Translations under genes and position numbers: made by a program
Shown: piece by piece, positions 1-6,992 of the stretch
Layout: each line of letters begins with the position of its first letter
Position numbering within the stretch: position 1 is the first letter of the stretch
Assembly (NCBI GenBank): GCA_014879445.1
Contig: JACSSC010000040.1
Span: forward strand, 1-34,746
Direction of reading: 5' to 3'
Length of the DNA stretch: 34,746 nucleotides
Source of the DNA: Candidatus Competibacteraceae bacterium
Lineage (GTDB): Bacteria; Bacteroidota; Bacteroidia; CAIKAF01
Notes under the pieces: model-generated
Seen by the model: the letters and a program-made list of their open reading frames with translations, nothing else
The model's database searches: none
What the model was told of the DNA's origin: nothing

Positions 1-1101
1 GATCGTACTTATATAAGCAAAATCAAAACCATAAAGATCATATCTTATACCTGCTCCAAGTGTGAAAAAATTTCTGTTACCGTAAGCGGGATCTTCATAA
101 AAATATCCGCCTCTTAGAGCAATAAGTCTTGGCTTACCATACCAGTATTCAGCACCGACAGATGTCTGAATTGCGTTAAGACCGCCACTCCAAGAAGTAA
201 ACATAGCTTCATAAAAAGGATCCACCGAACCTGGTGTACCGGGCACAAGTATAACACCGTTACTGTCAACAACGTCCGGAGTAGCGAGAGTTCTGTTTAC
301 AAGAAGTTTTGCAAAATCCAGTGTAAGAGTGAGTGTGTTAAATTCAGACTGAACAACATCGTAAGCGACACCTGTTCTTAACTGAAATGGCAATGGATCC
401 GCCTGATCAGCGTCCACATAGGAAATATTTGGACCCATATTAGCGAGCATTGCTCCGAAAGAAAATCTTTTGGTAAATGTTGATTTACCATTCATTGGCT
501 TAAATATAGTTGATAAACCAAAGGCTGCAGAAATACCAGTACCTGTTCCTTTTTCATTACCAACAGTAAAATCATTTGGAGAAAGTCTGCTGTATATAAA
601 AGAACCGGTTACACCACCTGACCAGCCTTTCCCGAGTTCTGTAGCGTATCCAACCTGAAACGCCATTTCGTAAGCTTTATAGTTTCTGTCCGGCTGAGAG
701 TTTCCAAATTCATCAGTAACGATAACTTCACCGATATTAAGATATGTTAAAGAAGCACCTATTGTACCATCAATGCTTTTTATATAAGAACGGCCGGCAA
801 TATAATCATAGAAAAGATCACCTATGTTAAGACCTGAGAGCCATGGCGAGTGAGTAAAATTAATCTCTGTATATTTTTGCTGGTTAGCAAGACCCGCAGG
901 ATTCCAGAACATTGCGGTTGCATCATCTGCTATAGCAGTTCCGGTTTCACCCATCGCACCGAATCTTGAATTGGGTCCGATCAGTAGAAATGGTACCCCT
1001 GTTGACACTGTACTCTGTGAATAAACATCATTCTTAAATGATGAGATCAAAGTTACTAAAACTAAACTAACGCAAAAATATGCGAATGACTTATTGAACA
1101 T
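1..1101 (-). CDS. PorV/PorQ-family outer membrane protein, 3' end missing
   Basis: Reading the minus strand from the ATG at 1101 gives 367 codons without a stop, running off the left edge, so the C-terminus is absent. An N-terminal signal peptide (FAYFCVSLVLVTLISS, ending near YSQ) is followed by the family's N-terminal signature: PFLLIGPNSRFGAMGETG, then DDATAMFWNPAGLA. The rest alternates short beta-rich segments, as expected of a 14-strand barrel. PorV in Bacteroidota is the T9SS shuttle that carries cargo to the attachment complex. The NPAGLA form (rather than NPAKYA) recalls homologues outside core Bacteroidia, such as Ignavibacteria; this is from memory. A purine-rich AGAAGGGAAA lies 8 bp before the ATG, unusual for Bacteroidota. 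Ten of eleven arginine codons are AGA, unlike genes further right. The family call is firm; its belonging to this genome is doubtful (see findings). Confidence 0.8.
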   Translation of the reverse strand, partial: MFNKSFAYFCVSLVLVTLISSFKNDVYSQSTVSTGVPFLLIGPNSRFGAMGETGTAIADDATAMFWNPAGLANQQKYTEINFTHSPWLSGLNIGDLFYDYIAGRSYIKSIDGTIGASLTYLNIGEVIVTDEFGNSQPDRNYKAYEMAFQVGYATELGKGWSGGVTGSFIYSRLSPNDFTVGNEKGTGTGISAAFGLSTIFKPMNGKSTFTKRFSFGAMLANMGPNISYVDADQADPLPFQLRTGVAYDVVQSEFNTLTLTLDFAKLLVNRTLATPDVVDSNGVILVPGTPGSVDPFYEAMFTSWSGGLNAIQTSVGAEYWYGKPRLIALRGGYFYEDPAYGNRNFFTLGAGIRYDLYGFDFAYISTI

Positions 1102-1119
1102 TAAATGATTTCCCTTCTT

Positions 1120-1641
1120 TTATTTTAATTTTGCTAATTTCCCGGTTGAGGTTTTTGAATAATTTCCGTCTGCTTCAAAATACACAATATCATCAATTTT
1201 CAATTGTTTTTTTAAACCTTTTTCAGTAATCCAGATTGATTGATTTAATGTATTTTTCTTGTGTAGATTAATAATTGCATCTGTTTCAACCTTTGAAAGA
1301 TATTTGTTGATAGAGATTTGCAAGTCCTCTTTGCTTGCAGGTTTCATGATATAGTCAATAATTTCTTTTTTGTAAGCATCAAAGGCATACTCTCTATGAG
1401 CGGTAACAAAAATCACTTCAAAGCATCTTGTGTTAAATAAATCTAGAAATTTTACGCCAATCAAGTCAGGCATTTCTATATCTAAAAATACCAAATCAAC
1501 ATCATGGTTGTCTAAAAAAATCTTGGCTTCCGAAATTGAAGTAAATGTTGCTAATGTCTTAATCTGTTTGATAAATTCAAGTTCATATAATAAACTCTTT
1601 ATCGCATTTAATTCATCGTCTATGATAATGCACTTTATCAT
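1120..1641 (-). CDS. LytTR-type response regulator, truncated in its DNA-binding domain
   Basis: The 173-residue product starts with a complete receiver domain: acidic pair D8-D9, phospho-acceptor D54 in VFLDIEMPD, a Thr in FVTAH and the conserved Lys in DYIMKPAS. A LytTR domain begins near residue 133 (IDDIVYFEADGNYSKTS) but stops after about 40 residues (TGKLAKLK then TAA), where the family normally continues for some 60 more, including the part that contacts DNA. The next ATG (PorV-like gene) lies only 18 bp beyond the stop, so no frameshift within this window could restore the domain. A standalone promoter-like box lies upstream and no histidine kinase adjoins. As it stands the protein should be phosphorylatable but not DNA-binding. 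Either the gene is broken or the contig is misjoined here. Confidence 0.75.
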   Translation of the reverse strand: MIKCIIIDDELNAIKSLLYELEFIKQIKTLATFTSISEAKIFLDNHDVDLVFLDIEMPDLIGVKFLDLFNTRCFEVIFVTAHREYAFDAYKKEIIDYIMKPASKEDLQISINKYLSKVETDAIINLHKKNTLNQSIWITEKGLKKQLKIDDIVYFEADGNYSKTSTGKLAKLK

Positions 1642-1707
1642 TTCTTTGAGCTTAATTGATTCTTAATAGGGGGATTAATTTGGCTAATAAGTTTATGCTA
1701 TCAGATA

Positions 1708-1719
1708 CAAATATATTTG
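1708..1719. promoter_or_regulatory. palindromic -7-like box CAAATATATTTG
   Basis: This perfect 12-bp palindrome contains TATATTTG, the Bacteroidota -7 consensus TAnnTTTG, on both strands. On the minus strand it lies about 65 bp upstream of the truncated LytTR regulator and could drive it. No TTTG -33 element sits at the usual 19-20 bp in either direction, so this is a weak candidate. It could equally be a dyad operator. Confidence 0.3.
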
Positions 1720-1773
1720 AATGGTTTTGATTTAACTACACTTAAACGGCAATACGAATTGGGTATAAAAACT

Positions 1774-1815
1774 CCAATGGTACAAAAAATCATACCATCT
1801 GTACAAAAAATTCAT
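1774..1815 (+). promoter_or_regulatory. tandem direct repeat 21 bp apart, possible operator
   Basis: The pattern CCAnnnGTACAAAAAAT(T)CAT occurs at 1774-1793 and again at 1795-1815, a start-to-start step of exactly 21 bp, or two helical turns. It lies 50-90 bp upstream of the surface-protein gene at 1868. A 21-bp step is the arrangement known for LytTR-family sites such as those of AgrA, and a LytTR regulator gene lies just to the left. ATGGTA...TACCAT also forms a short inverted repeat across the first copy. The repeat is seen directly; the link to LytTR binding is inference. Confidence 0.4.
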
Positions 1816-1835
1816 ATTCATTATTTTGTAGCTAT

Positions 1836-1843
1836 TAGTTTTG
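1836..1843 (+). promoter_or_regulatory. putative -7 promoter box TAGTTTTG
   Basis: This matches TAnnTTTG and ends 24 bp before the ATG of the repeat-rich surface protein. No good TTTG -33 element is found at 19-21 bp; the tandem repeat at 1774-1815 occupies that zone, which would suit an activator-dependent promoter. Confidence 0.3.
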
Positions 1844-1867
1844 ATTAAAATCTAAATTGACCTTTAT

Positions 1868-4597
1868 ATGTTTTCTTACATTATCTCGATTCAAGCTCTT
1901 CTGGGCTATAAGATTAAATTTATTTTCATATTGTTATCTTTCATTTGTTTCACGTTTTGTAACATGTATTCACAGAATGTTGGAATAAATGCAACAGGAG
2001 CTATCCCGCATTCATCCGCTGGATTAGATATTAATTTTACAAATAAAGGATTGTTAATCCCAAGGGTTTCATTGGTTCATACCACTTCAAATGCACCAAT
2101 CGGGCCGGGCATAGCTTCCGGTTTGTTGGTTATCAACTCCAGTTATATTAATGATGTTTATCAGGGTTTTTATTATTGGAATGGTACAAAGTGGGTCCGT
2201 TTGATAAACTATGGAGATTCAACCGGAACCGGAAGCGAATGGCTTTTATTGGGAAATTCACAGACCAATCCGGATGTGAACTTTATAGGCACAACCGATA
2301 ATGTTGATTTGAGTTTTAGGCGAAATAATATTAAAGCAGGAAGAATTGGCACTACTAATACTTCGATAGGAGAAAGTGCATTATTAAATTTGTTAACAGG
2401 GCAAAACAACACTGCTTTAGGCAATTCAGCACTTTACTCTAATCAGACTGGATTCAATAATATAGCCATTGGCTCAAGAGCGCTTTATCATTGTACAGCA
2501 AGTGCTAATCTTGCTATTGGAACCCATGCATTATATGCAAACACAACCGGTGAATCAAATGTAGCAGTTGGATATTTTTCCTTGGGCGATAATACAACGG
2601 GATATGAGAATACCGCTTTAGGTAGAGAGGCATTATATAGAAATACAACCGGATATAGAAATGCTTCGTTAGGAACAAACTCATTGTGGAAAAATACAAC
2701 CGGCAATGATAATACAGCTATTGGAGTAAGAGCGTTGCATGAGAACACTACCGGCACAAATAATATTTCAATAGGAACCTCGGCTTTGTTTTATAATCAA
2801 ACAGGATCCCATAATACAGCAATTGGCGTAGAAGCACTGCGTCAAAACACAGCCAGTTACAATTTGGCAATTGGCAATTATGCGTTATTTAATAACACAA
2901 CAGGCATATCCAATACTGCCGTAGGATATCTTTCACTTCAGACAAACACTACCGGATATGAAAATACGGCAATTGGCAGAGAGTCATTAAATCAAAATAG
3001 TACTGGATATAACAATGTTTCTATAGGTTCAAGAGCATTAATGTATAATACCACCGGATTCAACAATGTTTCTATAGGTACAAGATCATTGTGGAAAAAT
3101 ACAACCGGACAATACAACACATCTATTGGTGTATGGTCGCAGTATGAGAATACTACAGGTACAGATAATGTATCATTAGGAACCTCGGCCTTGTTTTATA
3201 ATCAAACAGGATCCCATAATACAGCAATTGGCGTAGAAGCACTACTTAACAACACATCCAGTTACAATTTAGCAATTGGCAATTATGCGTTGTACGGAAA
3301 TACAACAGGCATATCCAATATAGCTGTAGGTATTCTTTCTCTTCAGCAAAACACTACCGGATATGAAAATACGGCAATTGGACAAGAATCATTAAATAAT
3401 AATACAACCGGCTATCTCAATATTTCTATTGGTACAAGATCATTGTGGAAAAATACAACCGGAAATCAGAATACTTCAATAGGTGTAAGGGCATTATATG
3501 AAAATACGACAGGCATTGGCAATTTAGCTATCGGGAATAGGGCATTATATTTTAACGAAACAGGATTTAACAACATGGCTATTGGCCTGGATGCACTATA
3601 CAAAAATACGTCTTCTGCCAATTTAGCAATTGGCAATTATGCATTATACAATAACACAACAGGAGAAACTAATTTAGGGGTTGGATTTTATGCATTAGCA
3701 AATAATTCAGTAGGTAATGATAATGTAGGTATAGGGGAAATGTCGTTGTATTATAATAATACTGGAACATACAACACATCTATGGGCAATATCTCTTTGT
3801 TTAGCAATACTACGGGTCATAGAAATACGGCTGTTGGATATCAGTCGTTATTTTCAAATGTTTCGGGTTTAAACAATGTAGCAATGGGTTGTGATGCACT
3901 AAAAAATAATATAAGTGGAGGCGGTCTTGTAGGAATTGGCAAAGATGCATTGATTAGTAATACTGGAAGTTGGAATACTGCACTAGGTTGTAATACCGGC
4001 TCTAACAATATTACAGGAACAGATAATTTGTATCTTGGATGGAATGCCAATGCTTCAGTTTCGAATTTAAATGATGCAACAGCAATTGGAGAAAGCTCAA
4101 CCGTTAATGCTTCCTATAAAGTTCGAATAGGTAATCCTTCTATTACAGTTATTGAAGGGCAAGTAGCTTATAGTTTTCCTTCTGATGCCAGGTTTAAATT
4201 TGATGTTAATGAGAATGTGCCTGGCCTGGATTTGATTTTAAAACTTAAACCAGTAACTTATAAGTTTGATGTTGGCAAATTTGACCAACATGTAAAAAAG
4301 AATTATTCAGAAACACAAATGCAAGAGGTATTGGAAAAATCGGATTATACAAAGGCAAGTTCAATCACTCATACCGGTTTTCTAGCACAGGATGTTGAAA
4401 AAATTTGTAAAGAATTAAACTACGAATTTGATGGTCTTCATGTACCCGATGCATCTAATGAAACAGATAATTATAGTATTGCTTATTCGCAGTTTATTAT
4501 GCCTTTGGTAAAATCAATTCAAGAATTGTATCAGCAAAATTTGGATTTGATTAGAGAGATAGAAGAATTAAAAGACAGATTGAACAAGGAAAAATAA
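1868..4597 (+). CDS. exported repeat-rich tail-fiber-like protein with S74 intramolecular chaperone domain
   Basis: The 909-residue protein has a long-n-region signal peptide (hydrophobic core FIFILLSFICFTFC, likely cleavage near YSQ). An N-terminal domain follows to about residue 160, then 33 units of 16-17 residues with consensus TAIGxxALxxNTTGxxN (residues about 165-720), resembling the beta-roll head repeats of trimeric adhesins. Near residue 772 the Peptidase_S74 (endosialidase-type chaperone) domain begins with SDARFK, keeping the Ser and the Lys five residues on that serve self-cleavage in phage endosialidases. The end is a coiled coil (QELYQQNLDLIREIEELKDRL). By family knowledge S74 domains promote trimer folding of fibres and are then cleaved off, so this is probably a trimeric surface fibre. 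No T9SS sorting domain is seen, so the route across the outer membrane is unknown. Arg codons are mostly AGA. Confidence 0.85.
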   Translation: MFSYIISIQALLGYKIKFIFILLSFICFTFCNMYSQNVGINATGAIPHSSAGLDINFTNKGLLIPRVSLVHTTSNAPIGPGIASGLLVINSSYINDVYQGFYYWNGTKWVRLINYGDSTGTGSEWLLLGNSQTNPDVNFIGTTDNVDLSFRRNNIKAGRIGTTNTSIGESALLNLLTGQNNTALGNSALYSNQTGFNNIAIGSRALYHCTASANLAIGTHALYANTTGESNVAVGYFSLGDNTTGYENTALGREALYRNTTGYRNASLGTNSLWKNTTGNDNTAIGVRALHENTTGTNNISIGTSALFYNQTGSHNTAIGVEALRQNTASYNLAIGNYALFNNTTGISNTAVGYLSLQTNTTGYENTAIGRESLNQNSTGYNNVSIGSRALMYNTTGFNNVSIGTRSLWKNTTGQYNTSIGVWSQYENTTGTDNVSLGTSALFYNQTGSHNTAIGVEALLNNTSSYNLAIGNYALYGNTTGISNIAVGILSLQQNTTGYENTAIGQESLNNNTTGYLNISIGTRSLWKNTTGNQNTSIGVRALYENTTGIGNLAIGNRALYFNETGFNNMAIGLDALYKNTSSANLAIGNYALYNNTTGETNLGVGFYALANNSVGNDNVGIGEMSLYYNNTGTYNTSMGNISLFSNTTGHRNTAVGYQSLFSNVSGLNNVAMGCDALKNNISGGGLVGIGKDALISNTGSWNTALGCNTGSNNITGTDNLYLGWNANASVSNLNDATAIGESSTVNASYKVRIGNPSITVIEGQVAYSFPSDARFKFDVNENVPGLDLILKLKPVTYKFDVGKFDQHVKKNYSETQMQEVLEKSDYTKASSITHTGFLAQDVEKICKELNYEFDGLHVPDASNETDNYSIAYSQFIMPLVKSIQELYQQNLDLIREIEELKDRLNKEK
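2360..4027 (+). repeat. 33 coding repeats of 48-51 bp nested in four super-repeats of 354-405 bp
   Basis: Units of 17 codons (occasionally 16) run from 2360 to 4027. Seven-unit blocks recur in the same internal order, starting at 2411, 2765, 3170 and 3524, with steps of 354, 405 and 354 bp. The second block has one extra unit. In each block the second unit is the 16-residue variant (TASAN, TASYN, TSSYN, TSSAN) and is followed by a unit beginning LAIG. DNA at 2774-2838 and 3179-3243 differs by a single base, which points to recent duplication. The fourth block and the last three units are degenerate. Confidence 0.9.
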
Positions 4598-4670
4598 TAC
4601 TTGCTAATGTTTAATACAAGACAATCCTAAGCCCAATTAGTTACAAATTATGAACAAACTGATTTATGAT

Positions 4671-4710
4671 TTATCCTAATAGTGATTGAAAATTAATTTT
4701 CTAGGGATAA
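4671..4710. terminator. possible bidirectional terminator between convergent genes
   Basis: Arms TTATCCTA and TAGGGATAA can pair with one bulged G around an inner perfect palindrome, GAAAATTAATTTTC (4688-4701). It lies between the converging ends of the surface-protein and OsmC genes and overlaps the OsmC stop codon. The stem is AT-rich and no strong T-tract follows, so the call is tentative. Confidence 0.3.
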
Positions 4711-5105
4711 ATAAAGTCAACATCAACTACAACATCAGGATGAATACTAAGAGCAACGGGGCATTGTAATCCGGCTTGTTCAATTAGTATTCGGTGAGGA
4801 TGCGATTTTAGGTTTTCGGGCATTTGAATTCGCAATTCGACCCTTCCAATCTTTCTAGGTTGTATGACCATAATTTTTTTGATATCGGCGGTTATTCCTT
4901 CAAACGGTACATTGAGTTTTTGAGCTTCTATCCCCATGATGGTTATCATGCAGGTTGCAAGTGATGTACACATTAGGTCAGTTGGAGAAAAAGATTCACC
5001 CTTGCCATGGTTGTCAATTGGTGCATCTGTTATAATTTTTGCACCAGAATAGTGTGTGGCTTCGCACCGCAAATCCCCCACGTATGAAAGAGTCATTTTA
5101 CTCAT
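4701..5105 (-). CDS. OsmC-family protein
   Basis: The 134-residue protein has the OsmC/Ohr layout. SFSPTDLMCTSLATCMITIMG contains C46 and C52 at the start of the long central helix, and the second family cysteine is C115 in LQCPVALSIHPDV. OsmC-type proteins are cytoplasmic, obligate-dimer, thiol-dependent peroxidases for organic hydroperoxides, but many subfamily members have no tested substrate. The first 12 residues and the DNHGKGESFSP loop fit the OsmC-like rather than the Ohr branch. The gene stands alone on the minus strand behind a near-perfect Bacteroidota promoter (5117-5147) with a leader of only about 8 bases. Family assignment is firm; the exact substrate is not. Confidence 0.9.
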   Translation of the reverse strand: MSKMTLSYVGDLRCEATHYSGAKIITDAPIDNHGKGESFSPTDLMCTSLATCMITIMGIEAQKLNVPFEGITADIKKIMVIQPRKIGRVELRIQMPENLKSHPHRILIEQAGLQCPVALSIHPDVVVDVDFIYP

Positions 5106-5116
5106 GATTTTTTTCT

Positions 5117-5147
5117 CAAATATACAATGGTAGGCGATACAGGCAAA
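5117..5147 (-). promoter_or_regulatory. consensus Bacteroidota promoter of the OsmC gene
   Basis: On the minus strand TTTG (5147-5144) is followed by exactly 19 bp and then TATATTTG (5124-5117), matching the -33 TTTG / -7 TAnnTTTG consensus of Bacteroidota primary sigma promoters. The ATG at 5105 starts 11 bp after the box, so the leader should be only about 8 bases. This is the best promoter match in the window. Confidence 0.75.
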
Positions 5148-5219
5148 AATGTATAACTTTACGAGATAAATGAACCTTTTTTCATGGTTCGTGTATCAAG
5201 CCATCAAATCCCAGACATT

Positions 5220-6401
5220 ATGTCAAAACGACTGTTATATCTTTTATTTATTCTAGTACAGCTCCCCCCTGTTTTAGCACAAACAGAGAAGAATCTTCGC
5301 AAGGAATCAGATAACTCTATGCCCGTGATAGAAGGCAAACAGGAAGAAGCTCAATATTTTTCAGCATTGCCCGTGATGGAGCAGGTTTATCAAAAACAGA
5401 CCACGACCTGGTATCAAAATCAAAAACAGATCTGGGGGCAGAAAGCTGCTGGTCATCAAAAAGATGCAGATGCTTGGTTAAATTATTATAAAGCAGCGCG
5501 ATATGCAGGCGCAGATCAACAGGAATTGAACGATCTCATACAGCAGATGTCGGTAGTTATCCCTGGCACATTCGAATATCATTATGCCAGATATCTTAAC
5601 AGCAATCGTGATTTGTCGTATGCCAAAGATTTGCTCAATGCATATATGTTGCAGCCCAATCGCACGGAGTTGTATAAAGAAATTGCTTTGTATTTTACAT
5701 GGTCGGGCGATCAGGAGAATCTAGAAAAAATTCTGAAGAAATGGAAAAGCGCAGGTGAAATTCCTGATGCGCTTAATCAGTATGCACACAATCTGCTTGC
5801 TACACCTTCGGTTAATGCTTTATTGATAACAGATGGAGAATATGACACGTATCCGTTGTGGATAATGCAACAGGTGGATAAATATAGAACGGATGTAAAG
5901 GTGTTGAATATTTCATTGCTCGATAAAACACAATATCGTACTGATATATTAAAGAAATACGGATTGTCATGTTCGTATGCCGGTAATAATCATGCTAAAA
6001 TCATACAAACATTGCTGCATGAAAATCCCAGTGCCACATTTTATTTTTCATTCACCATTAATACATCAACATTGCAATCCATACAATCTAACTTGTATAA
6101 TGAAGGGCTTGCATATCGCTATGCAAAAGACAAATACAATTCATTGTCAAGATTAGAGCAGAACTGGGAAAAGCAGTTTGAGTTATCATATTTAGATGCA
6201 AAAATCAAAGGGTCAAAAATATTTACTCAGCAAAAAATGCAGGCCTTGTATTTGAATTATGTTGCATCAGGCCTTGAGTTGTATGATTATTACATGACAA
6301 AATCTGAAAAAGATAAGGCGACGCGATTGCTTCAGCGACTTCGAGGGCTGGCAGCACAGCAGTCAAAAGAGTCACTTATTGAGCAATACATTAAACCATA
6401 G
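5220..6401 (+). CDS. exported helical-repeat protein of unknown function, first gene of a sigma-factor operon
   Basis: The start at 5220 is chosen because MSKRLLYLLFILVQLPPVLAQ is a clean signal peptide; the ORF extends 12 codons upstream without one. The mature protein (about 370 residues) is mostly helical, with TPR-like stretches (DAWLNYYKAARYAGADQQELNDL, then a repeat near FEYHYARYLNSNRDL). A middle segment, NALLITDGEYDTYPLWIMQQVDKYRTDVKVLNISLL, recalls the soluble tail of DUF2723 membrane proteins, where a similar phrase about 'time/number of D-T-Y-P-L-W' occurs; here there is no membrane part. The stop is 3 bp before the GTG of the ECF sigma gene, so the three genes 5220-7796 are probably co-transcribed. 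I cannot name a function. A role in the envelope stress sensed by the sigma/anti-sigma pair is inference. Confidence 0.65.
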   Translation: MSKRLLYLLFILVQLPPVLAQTEKNLRKESDNSMPVIEGKQEEAQYFSALPVMEQVYQKQTTTWYQNQKQIWGQKAAGHQKDADAWLNYYKAARYAGADQQELNDLIQQMSVVIPGTFEYHYARYLNSNRDLSYAKDLLNAYMLQPNRTELYKEIALYFTWSGDQENLEKILKKWKSAGEIPDALNQYAHNLLATPSVNALLITDGEYDTYPLWIMQQVDKYRTDVKVLNISLLDKTQYRTDILKKYGLSCSYAGNNHAKIIQTLLHENPSATFYFSFTINTSTLQSIQSNLYNEGLAYRYAKDKYNSLSRLEQNWEKQFELSYLDAKIKGSKIFTQQKMQALYLNYVASGLELYDYYMTKSEKDKATRLLQRLRGLAAQQSKESLIEQYIKP

Positions 6402-6404
6402 CCC

Positions 6405-6986
6405 GTGTTGTTGTTTAAAAATAAAAAGGATCTAACAGACGAGCAACTCATGCAAGGAGTATGTGAAGGTGATGCTGCCTGCTTTGGGATAATCTATGAC
6501 AGATATGCTGACAAGATGATGCGATATTTTTATAGGATGTTGGGTCAGAACGTAACAAGGGCAGAAGATTTTACACAAGATATTTTTACAAAACTTATTG
6601 AAAAACCGAATTTATTTGACACAGGAAAAAAATTCTCAACATGGCTGTACGCTGTTGCATTGAATATGTGCAAAAATGAATATCGTCGGTTAGAAGTGCG
6701 AAGAAATACGCTAAATGAAGAACCCCATCCCAATAAAACGAGAGATATGGACAGCGATAATTTTGTTGACAGGATAGATAAGAAAACATTTTTAAAGATG
6801 CTTGATGTGGAGTTAGGATTACTGGATGAAAAGCATCGAACTACATTTCTACTTCGCTATCAAGAAGAAATGAGCATTAAGGAAATTAGTGAAGTGCTTG
6901 GGATTTCGGAAGGTACAATTAAGTCGCGATTGTTTTATACACTGCGTAAATTAAGTGAAAAATTAAAAGTATTTGATTTAAACTAA
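6405..6986 (+). CDS. ECF-type RNA polymerase sigma factor
   Basis: The 193-residue protein carries sigma region 2 (FGIIYDRYADKMMRYFYRML to AEDFTQDIFTKLIEK, residues about 27-66, then the -10-reading FSTWLYAVALNMCKNEYRR) and region 4 (LDEKHRTTFLLRYQEEMSIKEISEVLGISEGTIKSRLFYTLRKL, a helix-turn-helix). Regions 1.1 and 3 are absent, as usual for the ECF group. The start is GTG at 6405; LTDEQLMQGVCEGD matches the usual family N-terminus, so the internal ATG at 6450 would be too short. It sits 3 bp after the exported protein and 6 bp before the putative anti-sigma gene. Its regulon cannot be read from here. Confidence 0.92.
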   Translation: MLLFKNKKDLTDEQLMQGVCEGDAACFGIIYDRYADKMMRYFYRMLGQNVTRAEDFTQDIFTKLIEKPNLFDTGKKFSTWLYAVALNMCKNEYRRLEVRRNTLNEEPHPNKTRDMDSDNFVDRIDKKTFLKMLDVELGLLDEKHRTTFLLRYQEEMSIKEISEVLGISEGTIKSRLFYTLRKLSEKLKVFDLN

Positions 6987-6992
6987 AATATT

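Noticed and set aside
2488-2757. Antisense open frames over the repeat gene (also 2209-2424 and 3841-4050, minus strand)
   Set aside because: They are shadows produced by the repeated codons of the plus-strand gene; no start context, no recognisable domain.
2360-4027. CRISPR array, because of regular ~50-bp repeats
   Set aside because: Repeats are in frame, encode a conserved protein pattern with no unrelated spacers, and units diverge mainly at third positions; this is a coding repeat.
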